A stretch of 64,000 nucleotides of DNA from Jiangella aurantiaca. Lineage in GTDB: Bacteria; Actinomycetota; Actinomycetes; Jiangellales; Jiangellaceae. Each line of letters begins with the position of its first letter. Position 1 is the first letter of the stretch. This document shows, in pieces, positions 26,074 to 34,849 of the stretch. The notes under the pieces are model-generated. The model saw only the letters and a program-made list of their open reading frames with translations, ran no database searches and was not told the DNA's origin. The DNA is taken from assembly GCF_004349105.1 (NCBI RefSeq), contig NZ_SMLB01000012.1, positions 1-64,000 of the forward strand. Reading direction: 5' to 3'. A program made the translations under genes and the position numbers.

Positions 26074-26972
26074 GCATTCTGAGCAGGACCGCGCAACCGG
26101 CCTGGCTGCCCAAGCCGAGCCCGCTGCTGGTGCTGGCCAAGGCGGTCGCGCTGGTGATCATCGTGGCGCTGGTGCTGTTCCCGTTCCTCGTCGTGGTGTC
26201 CACCAGTCTGGCGCCGCAGGACGAGGTCATCGACAAGGGTGGGTGGGTGATCTGGCCGGACCGGATCACTGTGCAGGCGTACCAGGACATCCTGGCCGGC
26301 GGCATCGTGACCCGGGCGACCATGGTCAGTGCCGGCGTCACCATCGTCGGCACCGCGCTGTCGCTGGTCTGCACGACCCTGCTGGCCTACGCGCTCGCCC
26401 GCCCCGGTGTCTTCGGTGGCCGGCCGGTGCTGCTGATGGTGCTCTTCACGTTCCTGTTCACCCCGGGAATGATTCCCACCTACTTGGTCGTGCAGGCAAT
26501 GGGACTGCTCGACAGCTACAGCGCGCTGATCTTTCCGGTTCTGGTCAACGCGTTCAACCTCGTCGTCCTTCGTGGCTTCTTCCAGGGCATTCCGACCGAT
26601 CTGTTCGAGGCGGCGCGCATCGACGGCGCGGGTGAGCTCCGCGTCCTGCGCAAGATCGTGATGCCCCTGTCGAAGGCGGCGATCGCGGTCATCGGCCTGT
26701 TCTACGCGGTCAGCTACTGGAACTCGTTCTTCACCGCCGTGCTCTATCTGAACGACTCGTCGAAGTGGCCGATCCAGGTGGTTCTACGGCAGTACGTCAT
26801 CGAGGGGTCGCCGCTGGCGGGGTCGATCGAGACCCAGGAGGCGCAGCTCAGCGCCGTCAACTCGATCCAGATGGCAGTCGTCGTGCTGGCCATGCTGCCC
26901 ATCGTCGTCATCTACCCGTTCATCCAGCGGCATTTCGTCCGCGGCGTCCTGACCGGCGCCATCAAGGCATGA
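26070..26972 (+). CDS. Sugar ABC transporter permease (YtcP/LplC type)
   Basis: This 300-residue six-helix permease starts at an ATG overlapping the upstream TGA. It has LFPFLVVVSTSLAPQDEV after helix 1, the periplasmic-loop pattern of YtcP/LplC permeases, and an EAA loop EAARIDGAGELRVLRKIVMP. The C-terminus FIQRHFVRGVLTGAIKA is characteristic of this family. It forms the heterodimeric channel with the preceding protein for the lipoprotein-delivered oligosaccharide. Confidence 0.9.
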   Translation: MSILSRTAQPAWLPKPSPLLVLAKAVALVIIVALVLFPFLVVVSTSLAPQDEVIDKGGWVIWPDRITVQAYQDILAGGIVTRATMVSAGVTIVGTALSLVCTTLLAYALARPGVFGGRPVLLMVLFTFLFTPGMIPTYLVVQAMGLLDSYSALIFPVLVNAFNLVVLRGFFQGIPTDLFEAARIDGAGELRVLRKIVMPLSKAAIAVIGLFYAVSYWNSFFTAVLYLNDSSKWPIQVVLRQYVIEGSPLAGSIETQEAQLSAVNSIQMAVVVLAMLPIVVIYPFIQRHFVRGVLTGAIKA

Positions 26973-27000
26973 CCACCTTCGAAGGAGAAGGGAAGAGATC

Positions 27001-28635
27001 ATGAACGCACTCGACCGCCGTACGCTGCTCAAGCTTGCCGGCGCTGGCGCGATCCTCTCCGCCGGCAGTTCCGCGCTGATCGGCTGCTCGTCGTCGGGCT
27101 CCGGCACCGGCTCCGTCGGCAATACTGGCACCGACCTGGTGCCCTGGCCGACCTACCTGCGCGCCTCCGGGCCGACACCCGACCTCGTCGCCGACGGTGA
27201 GGGCGCCCAGGACGCGTACTTCGCATACCCAGGCGAGCTGACCCCATCGGTCAGCGAGACGCCGGGCAACGGTGAGGTGATCACCGCCATGATCCCCACC
27301 TACAGCCCGCCGCCGAAGTCGGTGGAGGACAACCGGCTCTGGCAGGCGATCAACGAGGCGCTCGGCGTGGACCTGCGGCTCAACCTCGTCCCGATCGCCG
27401 AATACCAATCCAAGCTCGCCACCCTGATGGCGTCCAACGAGCTACCCGACATCGTGCTGATCAATGGCACCGTGCCGCGGATCCGCGAGTTCATCTCGGC
27501 GAAGTGCGCCGATCTGTCCGACTTCATCGGCGGCGACAACGTCGAGGAGTACCCGAACCTGGCGAACATCCCGACGTACAGCTGGCAGGCCGTCGGCCGC
27601 ATCGGCGGCCGGCTCTACGGGATCCCGATCACCCGCGGCCGGATGCCGGTCGTGCTGCACGTCAACCGCACACTGATGGACCAGGCCGGCGCGCCGGAGG
27701 AGTGGTCGCAGGACCAGTTCTTCGCCGCGATGCAGGCTCTCACCGGCAGTGGCACCTACGGCTACGGCGCCGTCAGCTCCGACCTCGGGTTCAACTACTT
27801 CAGCGGGTCTCTCGGTGCTCCGAACAACTGGAAGGTGGAGGACGGCGCGTTCGTCTCGGCGTACGAGACCGACGAGTACCGGGCGGCGCTGGAGTTCGCC
27901 CGGGAGGTCTACGCGGCGGGCTGCTACCACCCGTCGTCGCTGACCTCCGAGCTCGCCGACATCATGAACGTGTACTACAGCGGCGATGTCGCCTCGGTCC
28001 TCGGCTCCTACTACAACTACGCGAACGGCACCTACCTCGACAGGGTAGGCGACCGGTTCGCCACCGACATTGCGTTGCCGTTCGGCGACCAGCGGACATC
28101 GTGGCTGGGTGGAGGGCTGTTCGGTTACACGGTGTTCAAGAACGCCGACGCCGACCGGATCCGGCTGCTGCTGCGGGTCTGCAACTACCTCGCCGCACCC
28201 TACGGCACCGTGGAGCACGAGCTGGTCAACTACGGGGTCGAGGGTGAGCATTTCACCCGCACCGCGGACGGGCTGGCGATGACGGAGCTTGCCGGGCTGG
28301 AGAACAACAACTCCGTGCCGATCAGCAAGTACGTGTGCGACTCACCGGACGTCATCCAGGTTCCCGGCAACGAGCAGGCCACCCGGCGCGCCTTCGAGTA
28401 CCAGTCCGAAGTGCTACCCGCAGGGCTGACGGATCCGTCGGTCGGACTTTCCTCACCCACCAGCGACCGCGAACTCGCGACGTTGCAGGGATCGATGCTC
28501 GATGCCGTGAAAGCCATCGTCCTCGGCCGCGCGGATATCTCGACCTGGGACGACGCGCTGAAGAAGTGGCGGGACGGTGGCGGCGCCGCCATCGCCGATG
28601 AGCTCTCCACCGAGTACGAGGCGTCCGTCGAGTGA
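27001..28635 (+). CDS. Sugar ABC transporter substrate-binding lipoprotein
   Basis: This 544-residue binding protein has a twin-arginine leader (DRRTLLKLAGAGA) and a lipobox ending in LIGC, so it is probably exported folded by Tat and lipid-anchored. The large size and segments such as VDLRLNLVPIAEYQSKLATL and NELPDIVLING match the LplA/YtcQ-type extracellular binding proteins for oligosaccharides. AAGGAGAAGGG precedes the ATG. It lies directly downstream of its two permeases. Confidence 0.88.
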   Translation: MNALDRRTLLKLAGAGAILSAGSSALIGCSSSGSGTGSVGNTGTDLVPWPTYLRASGPTPDLVADGEGAQDAYFAYPGELTPSVSETPGNGEVITAMIPTYSPPPKSVEDNRLWQAINEALGVDLRLNLVPIAEYQSKLATLMASNELPDIVLINGTVPRIREFISAKCADLSDFIGGDNVEEYPNLANIPTYSWQAVGRIGGRLYGIPITRGRMPVVLHVNRTLMDQAGAPEEWSQDQFFAAMQALTGSGTYGYGAVSSDLGFNYFSGSLGAPNNWKVEDGAFVSAYETDEYRAALEFAREVYAAGCYHPSSLTSELADIMNVYYSGDVASVLGSYYNYANGTYLDRVGDRFATDIALPFGDQRTSWLGGGLFGYTVFKNADADRIRLLLRVCNYLAAPYGTVEHELVNYGVEGEHFTRTADGLAMTELAGLENNNSVPISKYVCDSPDVIQVPGNEQATRRAFEYQSEVLPAGLTDPSVGLSSPTSDRELATLQGSMLDAVKAIVLGRADISTWDDALKKWRDGGGAAIADELSTEYEASVE

Positions 28636-28675
28636 TCCACGCTCACCACCTACCGGCACTAGTCAAGGAACCTAG

Positions 28676-29560
28676 GTGAACCAGCACCTCGCACAGGCGT
28701 TGAACGGTGTCGTGGCCGTTCTGGTCGCGCCCTTTCGACACGGCTCCGGGCCCTTCGACGCGGACCGCTGTACCGCACTCACGGCCCGGGTGATCGGCGC
28801 CGGGATACCGGCGGTCACCGCGCTGGGAAACACCGCCGAGGTCTATCAGCTCGATGGCAGCGAGCGGGAGGCCATGCTGCGTGCCGTCGCCGACGGTTCT
28901 GACGGCGCCGTGCGCATCGCCGGCCTCGCGGGCAGTGCCTCAGAGGTGCTGCGCAACGCCGACCTGGCTGCCTCGCTGGGCTACGACGCCGTAATGCTGC
29001 ACGAGCCGGCCGATCCCTTGACCGACGACAGCGGGGTGCGGGCGTACATCATCGACCTCGTGGAACGGATGCCGTTGCCCACCGTCCTCTATGTCCGGTC
29101 CGGGCGGCTCATCACCGGCGCTGTCGCCGAGCTGGCCGCACATCCCGCGGTCGTCGGCGTCAAGTACGCCGTTCCCGATCTCGCCGCCCTCCAGGAGTTG
29201 ATGAGCGACGGGATCGACTGCGTCTGGGTCAACGGAGCCGCCGAGTCCCGTGTTCCGGCCACCGCTGGGTTGGGGGTTCGCGGCTTCACCTCCGGCCTCG
29301 CCAACGTGCGTCCAGACCTGGCCCTGGCGGTGCACGCGGCCGCCAGGGACGGCGACGCGGCGGCCCTGGCCGAGGTGCTGGAACCGATCCTGGCCTTCGA
29401 GCGACTTCGCAACCGCGATGGCGGTCGCCACAACGTCGCGGTAGTCAAACAGGCCCTTCGCCTGAGCGGCTTCGACGTCGGCGACGTCCGGCCACCCTCT
29501 CTGCCGGCCCCTGGCGACGAGGTCGAGGCGATCGTCGCCAAGCTGCCGGAGCCGGCATGA
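28676..29560 (+). CDS. DapA-family aldolase (KDG-aldolase-like)
   Basis: This 294-residue TIM-barrel protein has the Schiff-base Lys163 in VGVKYA and the conserved Tyr139 in VLYVRSG, the catalytic pair of the dihydrodipicolinate synthase/N-acetylneuraminate lyase family. The family cleaves or forms 2-keto-acid aldols with pyruvate. Because dehydratase-like enolases lie in the same locus, a role in splitting a 2-keto-3-deoxy sugar acid into pyruvate and an aldehyde is inferred. The GTG start has AAGGA six bases upstream. The stop overlaps the SGNH hydrolase start. Confidence 0.83.
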   Translation: MNQHLAQALNGVVAVLVAPFRHGSGPFDADRCTALTARVIGAGIPAVTALGNTAEVYQLDGSEREAMLRAVADGSDGAVRIAGLAGSASEVLRNADLAASLGYDAVMLHEPADPLTDDSGVRAYIIDLVERMPLPTVLYVRSGRLITGAVAELAAHPAVVGVKYAVPDLAALQELMSDGIDCVWVNGAAESRVPATAGLGVRGFTSGLANVRPDLALAVHAAARDGDAAALAEVLEPILAFERLRNRDGGRHNVAVVKQALRLSGFDVGDVRPPSLPAPGDEVEAIVAKLPEPA

Positions 29561-30600
29561 CCACATCCGACGCGATCACATTGACACCGGACACCGCCGG
29601 CTGGTTGTGGCACGGATGGCTCGACTGGACCCGGGACGATGAATGGTGGCAGCCGTGGCGACTCCCGCCCGCGAGGGTCGGCCTGGCCGGATCCGCCGAC
29701 CTGACCGCGGGCGCCCGGGCCCCGGTCGGCGTACGGGCCGCACTGCGCACCGACGCCGCACGCCTTGCTCTCTGCGTCGACTATCAGCCGGGTCCCTATC
29801 CGCGTCCGCTCGACGTCTGCGTCGGCGACGTGCTCGTCGCACGGCACCACCTCACCGAGGGACCCGCCACCATCTCGGTGGACCTACCGGCCGGCAGCAA
29901 CGACGTGGACGTCTGGCTGCCCCACGGCGGGTGGGCCCGGGTGGGCGCCCTGCGGTTGACCGGGGCCACCACCGCCGAGGCACCGGCCCGCCGACACCGA
30001 TGGGTCACCTACGGCAGTTCGATCACGCGCAGTGGCAAGTCGGCCGGACCGAGCGAGACCTGGCCCGCGCTCGTCGCGCGCCGGCACGACTGGGACCTCA
30101 CCTGCCTGGGCTTCAGCGGCGAGTGCCACCTGGATCCGCTCGTCGCGCGAGCCATCCGCGACCGGCCCGCCGACCTCATCTCGCTGTGCGTCGGCATCAA
30201 CATCCACGGCTCCAGCAGCCTCAACCGCCGAACCCTGGCGTCGTTCCTGTCCGGGTTCGTCGACACGATCCGGGACGGCCATCCGGACACCCCCGTCGTG
30301 GTCATCTCGCCGTTGCTGTCGCCGCCGAACGAAGACACGCCCAGCGCCGCCGGCATGACCCTCCGAGACCTGCGCGACCAGGTGGCGGCCACCGTCGCGG
30401 ACCTGGTCGGCGTCGGGGACACTCGGTTGCGGCTGATCGACGGCCTGACCATCCTCGGTCCCGGCGACGAGGAGTTCCTCGCCGACGGGGTGCACCCCAC
30501 CTCCGACGGGTACCGGCTGCTGGCCGACCGCCTGTCACCTCAGCTGGCGCGCGCGGCACGTTCCTCCGTCCATACTGAACAGGTTGGTGATCCACGGTGA
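29557..30600 (+). CDS. SGNH/GDSL hydrolase with N-terminal beta-sandwich (carbohydrate esterase-like)
   Basis: This 347-residue protein has an N-terminal jelly-roll-like region (about 1-140) and an SGNH domain: nucleophile Ser in YGSSITRSG, Gly in LGFSGEC, Asn in VGINIHG, and Asp/His in DGVHPTSDGY. The two-domain layout is common in esterases that remove acetyl groups from plant polysaccharides. No signal peptide is visible, so it probably works on imported oligosaccharides. The ATG overlaps the upstream TGA and its own stop overlaps the GH39-like gene, placing it inside the catabolic operon. Confidence 0.83.
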   Translation: MTTSDAITLTPDTAGWLWHGWLDWTRDDEWWQPWRLPPARVGLAGSADLTAGARAPVGVRAALRTDAARLALCVDYQPGPYPRPLDVCVGDVLVARHHLTEGPATISVDLPAGSNDVDVWLPHGGWARVGALRLTGATTAEAPARRHRWVTYGSSITRSGKSAGPSETWPALVARRHDWDLTCLGFSGECHLDPLVARAIRDRPADLISLCVGINIHGSSSLNRRTLASFLSGFVDTIRDGHPDTPVVVISPLLSPPNEDTPSAAGMTLRDLRDQVAATVADLVGVGDTRLRLIDGLTILGPGDEEFLADGVHPTSDGYRLLADRLSPQLARAARSSVHTEQVGDPR

Positions 30601-32306
30601 CACAGCTGTCCGACGCGTCCGCCGTCCAGACCTTCCCGCCGACGTCAGATCTCGTGATCGCTGGCATGAGGGTCAGGGCTGACAGCTCCGCCACGAGGGT
30701 CGAGCTTCGGCTCGAGGACGAGGACGGCACACCCGCACTCGTCCAAGAACTCGGCGGACTGACTCCGGACGACGGCCCAGCCTGGTTCGACGTCAGGTTG
30801 GTGGCCCAGCCGGCTGCCGGAACCTGTGACGTGTACGTCGACGGGACGCGCAGGGCCGCGGCGCTGCCGGTGCGGGCCGCCCGTCCGCTCGCCGCGGTGG
30901 CCGCCCGCGCCGACGGGATCGCCTCGATCACTCACTTGCGGGTGACCGTCGAGCGGCCGCCGGCGTCCGGCTTCGAGCTCACGGGCGGCGTCCGGCCGCG
31001 GTCGGCCGCGGAGCTGGCTCCGTCGCCGTGGTCGGTCGGCGGTGAGACGATCGACCGCGACTTCACCCGGTACGAGGAGTACAAGCGCTACCTGGGACCG
31101 CTCGGCGTCACCGGGCTGCGGCTGCAAGCCGGCTGGGGCCGCACCGAGCAGACGCCCGGCCACTACGACTGGGCCTGGCTGGACACCATCATCGACGACG
31201 CCCTCGCCCAGGGTGTGCAACCCTGGGTCGAGACGTCCTACGGCAACCCCATCTATCCGGGTGCCGGCCACGAGCAGGTGAACGGGCCACTTCCCAGCTC
31301 CGCCGAGGGCCTGGCCGCTTGGGACGGCTGGGTCGCCGCGCTGGTGACCCGCTACCGCGACCGGGTGGACGAGTGGGAGATCTGGAACGAGCCCGACGTC
31401 CAGCTCATCGACCCGATCGAGTACGCCGAGTTCTACATTCGCACGGCTGAGGTGATTCGGTCGGTCCAACCGGCGGCGAAGATCTACGGCCCGGCGAATG
31501 GCCTGACCAACCTGCACGCGCTCGACTTCGTTGCCCACCTCGCCGACAGGGGCAAGCTCGACCTGCTGACGGCCATCACGTACCACCACTACGCGTTCGT
31601 GCCTGAGGTGAAGTACCTCACCGTCGAGGCGTTCGCGCGGGCCCTCCCCGGCATCACCGGTGGCCGCCAGATACCGCTGTTCCAGGGCGAGAGCGGCGCG
31701 CCGTCCACGCCCGGCTACGGCGCCCTGGCCAACGCGAAGGACAGCGGCGTCGAGTGGAGCGAGACCACCCAGGCGAAATGGAACCTGCGCCGCGCCCTGG
31801 GCGACTTCGCCCGCGGGATCCGCAGCTGCCACTTCTCCCTGTGCGACATGGCCTACTCGACCGGCGTCAACTACAAAGGACTGCTGCACATCAACGCCGC
31901 GGACCGCAGCGTCGTGTACGCCAAGGAGTCGTACTACGCCCTGCAGGCACTGGTCAGCGTGTTCGACGCGGGCGTCCAGCCGCTGCCCGGTTTCGCTCAC
32001 GTCTCCTCACACCACGGTGACCCGGCCGTCGCCGCCTACGGCTTCCAGCGCCTGGACGCCGGGCACCTGGTCGCGGCCTGGACCGTCGCCGCGCCCGTCA
32101 ACCCACCGCATCCCTGGCTCGTGACCGACATCCGGTTCGCGGGCGTGCGGTTCACCGACCCGGTGTACGTCGATCTGCGCACCGGTGCCGTGTACGAGCT
32201 GCCGGCGGGCTGTTGGCGGGATGACCGCGGTGGCGTGCGGCTGCGCGGCCTGCCGCTCTACGACTCGCCGATTGTGATCGCCGAACGCGGGGCGCTGCCG
32301 CTGTGA
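30597..32306 (+). CDS. Clan GH-A glycoside hydrolase, GH39-like
   Basis: This 569-residue enzyme has a short N-terminal beta-rich region (1-110), a TIM barrel with the acid/base in EIWNEPD (Glu265) and a candidate nucleophile in FQGESG (Glu365), then a C-terminal beta domain. The WNEP motif and order fit GH39/GH5-like retaining beta-glycosidases such as beta-xylosidases. It lacks a signal peptide and would act in the cytoplasm on imported fragments. GTG 30597 overlaps the upstream TGA as GTGA. Assignment to GH39 rather than another GH-A family is moderate. Confidence 0.78.
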   Translation: MTQLSDASAVQTFPPTSDLVIAGMRVRADSSATRVELRLEDEDGTPALVQELGGLTPDDGPAWFDVRLVAQPAAGTCDVYVDGTRRAAALPVRAARPLAAVAARADGIASITHLRVTVERPPASGFELTGGVRPRSAAELAPSPWSVGGETIDRDFTRYEEYKRYLGPLGVTGLRLQAGWGRTEQTPGHYDWAWLDTIIDDALAQGVQPWVETSYGNPIYPGAGHEQVNGPLPSSAEGLAAWDGWVAALVTRYRDRVDEWEIWNEPDVQLIDPIEYAEFYIRTAEVIRSVQPAAKIYGPANGLTNLHALDFVAHLADRGKLDLLTAITYHHYAFVPEVKYLTVEAFARALPGITGGRQIPLFQGESGAPSTPGYGALANAKDSGVEWSETTQAKWNLRRALGDFARGIRSCHFSLCDMAYSTGVNYKGLLHINAADRSVVYAKESYYALQALVSVFDAGVQPLPGFAHVSSHHGDPAVAAYGFQRLDAGHLVAAWTVAAPVNPPHPWLVTDIRFAGVRFTDPVYVDLRTGAVYELPAGCWRDDRGGVRLRGLPLYDSPIVIAERGALPL

Positions 32307-33907
32307 CCGAGGCCTGGTGGCGGCACTCGGTGATCTACCAGGTCTACGTGCGCAGCTTCGCCGACTCCAACGGCGACGGCATCGGCGACCTGAAGGGCGT
32401 CACCGGCCGCCTTCCGTATCTCGCCGACCTAGGCGTCGACGGGATCTGGCTCACCCCGTGCTACCCGTCGCCGCAGTACGACCACGGGTACGACATCGAA
32501 AACCACACCGACATCGACCCGGCCTACGGCGACCTCGATGACTTCGACCAGCTGGTAGCCGAGGCACACCGCCTCGGTCTGCGGGTCCTTCTGGATGTCG
32601 TCCCGAACCACTGCGCCATTACGCACCCCTGGTTTGTCGAAGCGCTCGCCGCCGAGCCCGGGAACCCGGCGCGTGAGCGGTTTCACTTCGCCGACGGCGA
32701 CGGTGACGCGCCACCCAACGGCTGGCGGTCGATGTTCGGCGGCCCGGCCTGGACCCGAGTGCCCGGAACCTCCCAGTGGTACCTGCACCTGTTCACGCCG
32801 GGGCAACCGGACTGCAACTGGCGGCACCCCGACGTACCCGAGATGTTCGCGAAGGTGCTGCGGTTCTGGCTGGACCGCGGCGTGGACGGCTTCCGGATCG
32901 ACGCCGCGCAAGGCCTGTTCAAACATCCAGAGCTCGCCGACGGCGACGAGCCCGGCGCCGATGAGCTGACCCGCGACGCCGCCAACCCCAACGCCTGGAA
33001 CCAGCCCGAGGTGCACGAGGTGTATCGCGGCTGGCGTGCGATCGTCGACGAGTACGCCCACTCAGACCTGGGCGACCGGGTGCTGGTCGGCGAGGTGACC
33101 GGACTCGCCCAGGCGCATCTCGCCGACTACGTCCGTGCCGACGAGATGCACCAAGCCTTCCTCTTCGACCTGCTCCACGTGCCCTTCGAGGCGGGGGAGT
33201 ACCGGCGGGCAATCGACCGCGGTCTCGCGCTCGCAGCACAGACCGGCTCGGCGCCGACGTGGGTCCTGGGCAACCATGACACGACCCGCGTCGTCACCCG
33301 CTACGGCGGCGCAAGCCTTGGTGCCGAGCGGGCCAGGGCAGCGTTCCTGCTGCTCGCCGCGCTCCCGGGGGCCGTCTACGTCTACCAGGGCGACGAGCTG
33401 GGCCTCCCCGAGTACATCGACCTGCCCGACGAACACCGCGCCGACCCGATCTTCCGCCGAACTGGCGGACGGCAGCTGGGACGCGACGGCTGCCGGATAC
33501 CGTTGCCCTGGACGTCCGAGGGCACGTCGTACGGCTTCTCGCCGGACGGCGCCCAGGCGCCGTGGCTGCCCCAGCCGCCATGGTTCGCCGCCTACGAGGC
33601 TGACAGCCAGCAGGCAGACTCGGCCTCGACGCTACGGCTCTACCGCGACCTGCTCCGGCTTCGGCGCGACCTTGAACTCGGGCTGGACACTCCACTGACC
33701 TGGCTCGACCAGCCCCCGCACGTCCTGACGTTCGCCCGCGGAGACCTCGTCTGCCTGGTCAACACCGGACCCGATCCCGTGCCCGCCCCGGACGGAGACC
33801 TCATCGTCGCCAGCCGGCCCTGGACAAGCGCCGCCGTGCCACCGAACAGCGGCGGATGGTGGCGCATGACGCGGTCTCGGCCGCGTCCGGCTCGGCTCAG
33901 AAGGTGA
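32303..33907 (+). CDS. GH13 alpha-glucosidase/amylase-family enzyme
   Basis: This 534-residue enzyme opens with WWRHSVIYQVYVRSFADSNG, the standard GH13 oligo-alpha-glucosidase start. Catalytic residues are in place: nucleophile Asp200 (GFRIDAAQG), acid/base Glu264 (VGEVTG) and Asp326 (LGNHDTTR). The regions DVVPNH and YVYQGDELGLPE also match. The GH13_30 or GH13_31 exo-alpha-glucosidase subgroups are likely. It is the last gene of the operon; its start overlaps the upstream stop and its end overlaps the DsrE pseudogene by 11 bp. Confidence 0.88.
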   Translation: MTEAWWRHSVIYQVYVRSFADSNGDGIGDLKGVTGRLPYLADLGVDGIWLTPCYPSPQYDHGYDIENHTDIDPAYGDLDDFDQLVAEAHRLGLRVLLDVVPNHCAITHPWFVEALAAEPGNPARERFHFADGDGDAPPNGWRSMFGGPAWTRVPGTSQWYLHLFTPGQPDCNWRHPDVPEMFAKVLRFWLDRGVDGFRIDAAQGLFKHPELADGDEPGADELTRDAANPNAWNQPEVHEVYRGWRAIVDEYAHSDLGDRVLVGEVTGLAQAHLADYVRADEMHQAFLFDLLHVPFEAGEYRRAIDRGLALAAQTGSAPTWVLGNHDTTRVVTRYGGASLGAERARAAFLLLAALPGAVYVYQGDELGLPEYIDLPDEHRADPIFRRTGGRQLGRDGCRIPLPWTSEGTSYGFSPDGAQAPWLPQPPWFAAYEADSQQADSASTLRLYRDLLRLRRDLELGLDTPLTWLDQPPHVLTFARGDLVCLVNTGPDPVPAPDGDLIVASRPWTSAAVPPNSGGWWRMTRSRPRPARLRR

Positions 33908-34129
33908 TGACTTCGTGGCCGGACGCGACGAGCTGGCGGACGCTCGGATGATCGTCGTATTGCTCCAGCATGCTCACGTGTGCGTGCTCTAGCCCTTCTC
34001 CGGCGTCGAATGCTCGTGCGCAGAAGCCGCAGGCTCCGGCGACTCGGTCACGTACCGTCTCGTAGAGCCCGTGGGACGTGTGCGCCGGGTCGGCGAGAAC
34101 GCCCGGCCAAGGATCGCCACTTTGGTCAT
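33897..34129 (-). pseudogene. DsrE-family protein, internally deleted
   Basis: From the ATG at 34129 the first seven codons (MTKVAIL) match the start of actinomycete DsrE-like proteins. A different frame then reads WPGVLADPAHTSHGLYETVR, DRVAGACGFCARAFDA and HPSVRQLVASGHEVITF to the stop at 33897, which is the C-terminal half of the same family. About 40-50 codons between the two parts are missing and the frame shifts. No intact reading frame remains. The gene ends inside the tail of the GH13 gene. Confidence 0.6.
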
Positions 34130-34324
34130 GGCACGTAGTCCTTCCAGGTCTATTGGGAACGGCCTTGTTGAGGTGTCGGCGGCGAGGGAGTACCCACGAC
34201 GTCCACCGTGCCGAAGCTTCATCGACCGTTCTGTGGCCGGGCACACAGAAGGCACGGTTCAACGGTTGTTTGCTGGTGCCGACAGCGGTGCCCAACGCGC
34301 TCGAAGAGGAGGCTGTTGCCGGCT

Positions 34325-34845
34325 ATGACGCTCACCTTGAATCACGGCCCGTTGTCCGCGGACCCGCCTCGGCAGACCAACTACACCATCGCCGGTCCTG
34401 ACCATCGGCTGCTGTTCCATCGATTCCCACGCCGGGTGCGGGCGGTGTTTGCGGGCGAGACGCTGCTCGATACCCGTCATGGCATGCTGCTTCAAGAGAC
34501 CGGCTGCCTGCCGCAGCTGTATGTGCCGAGCGACGACGCTCGGCAGGACCTGCTCGAGTCGAGCGATCACGGCACCTGCGCGACCCGTACCACCGCGTCG
34601 ACGTGCGCGCGATCAGTCGGCGGGTACGGATACTCCTCGGCGACGTGGTCATCGCGGATGCCGATTCGGCGCGGCTGCTGTCGGAGACCGGCCTGCCCAA
34701 CCGTTACTACCTCTCACGTGCGCACGCGCGCGACGATCTTCTCGAACCGAGTACGACGCGGACCGTCTGCCCCTACAAGGGCACCGCTCGATATCGGTCA
34801 TTGCGCGTGGGCGGCCGGCTGACCCTCGAGGTCGAAATGGGGTGA
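34325..34845 (+). pseudogene. DUF427 two-domain protein, deleted and frameshifted
   Basis: From the ATG at 34325 one frame reads the first DUF427 domain (RRVRAVFAGETLLDTRHGML, YVPSDDARQDLLESSDHGT) until about 34580. A second frame then reads DPYHRVDVRAIS, GDVVIADADSARLLSETGLP, NRYYLSRAHARDDLLEP and CPYKGTARY, a second DUF427 domain. The first domain lacks its own CPFKG-type end and the linker, so a deletion of tens of codons plus a frameshift lies at the junction. The C-terminus stops early at 34845. DUF427 proteins are of unknown function. The copper ATPase starts five bases later. Confidence 0.62.
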
Positions 34846-34849
34846 CCTG

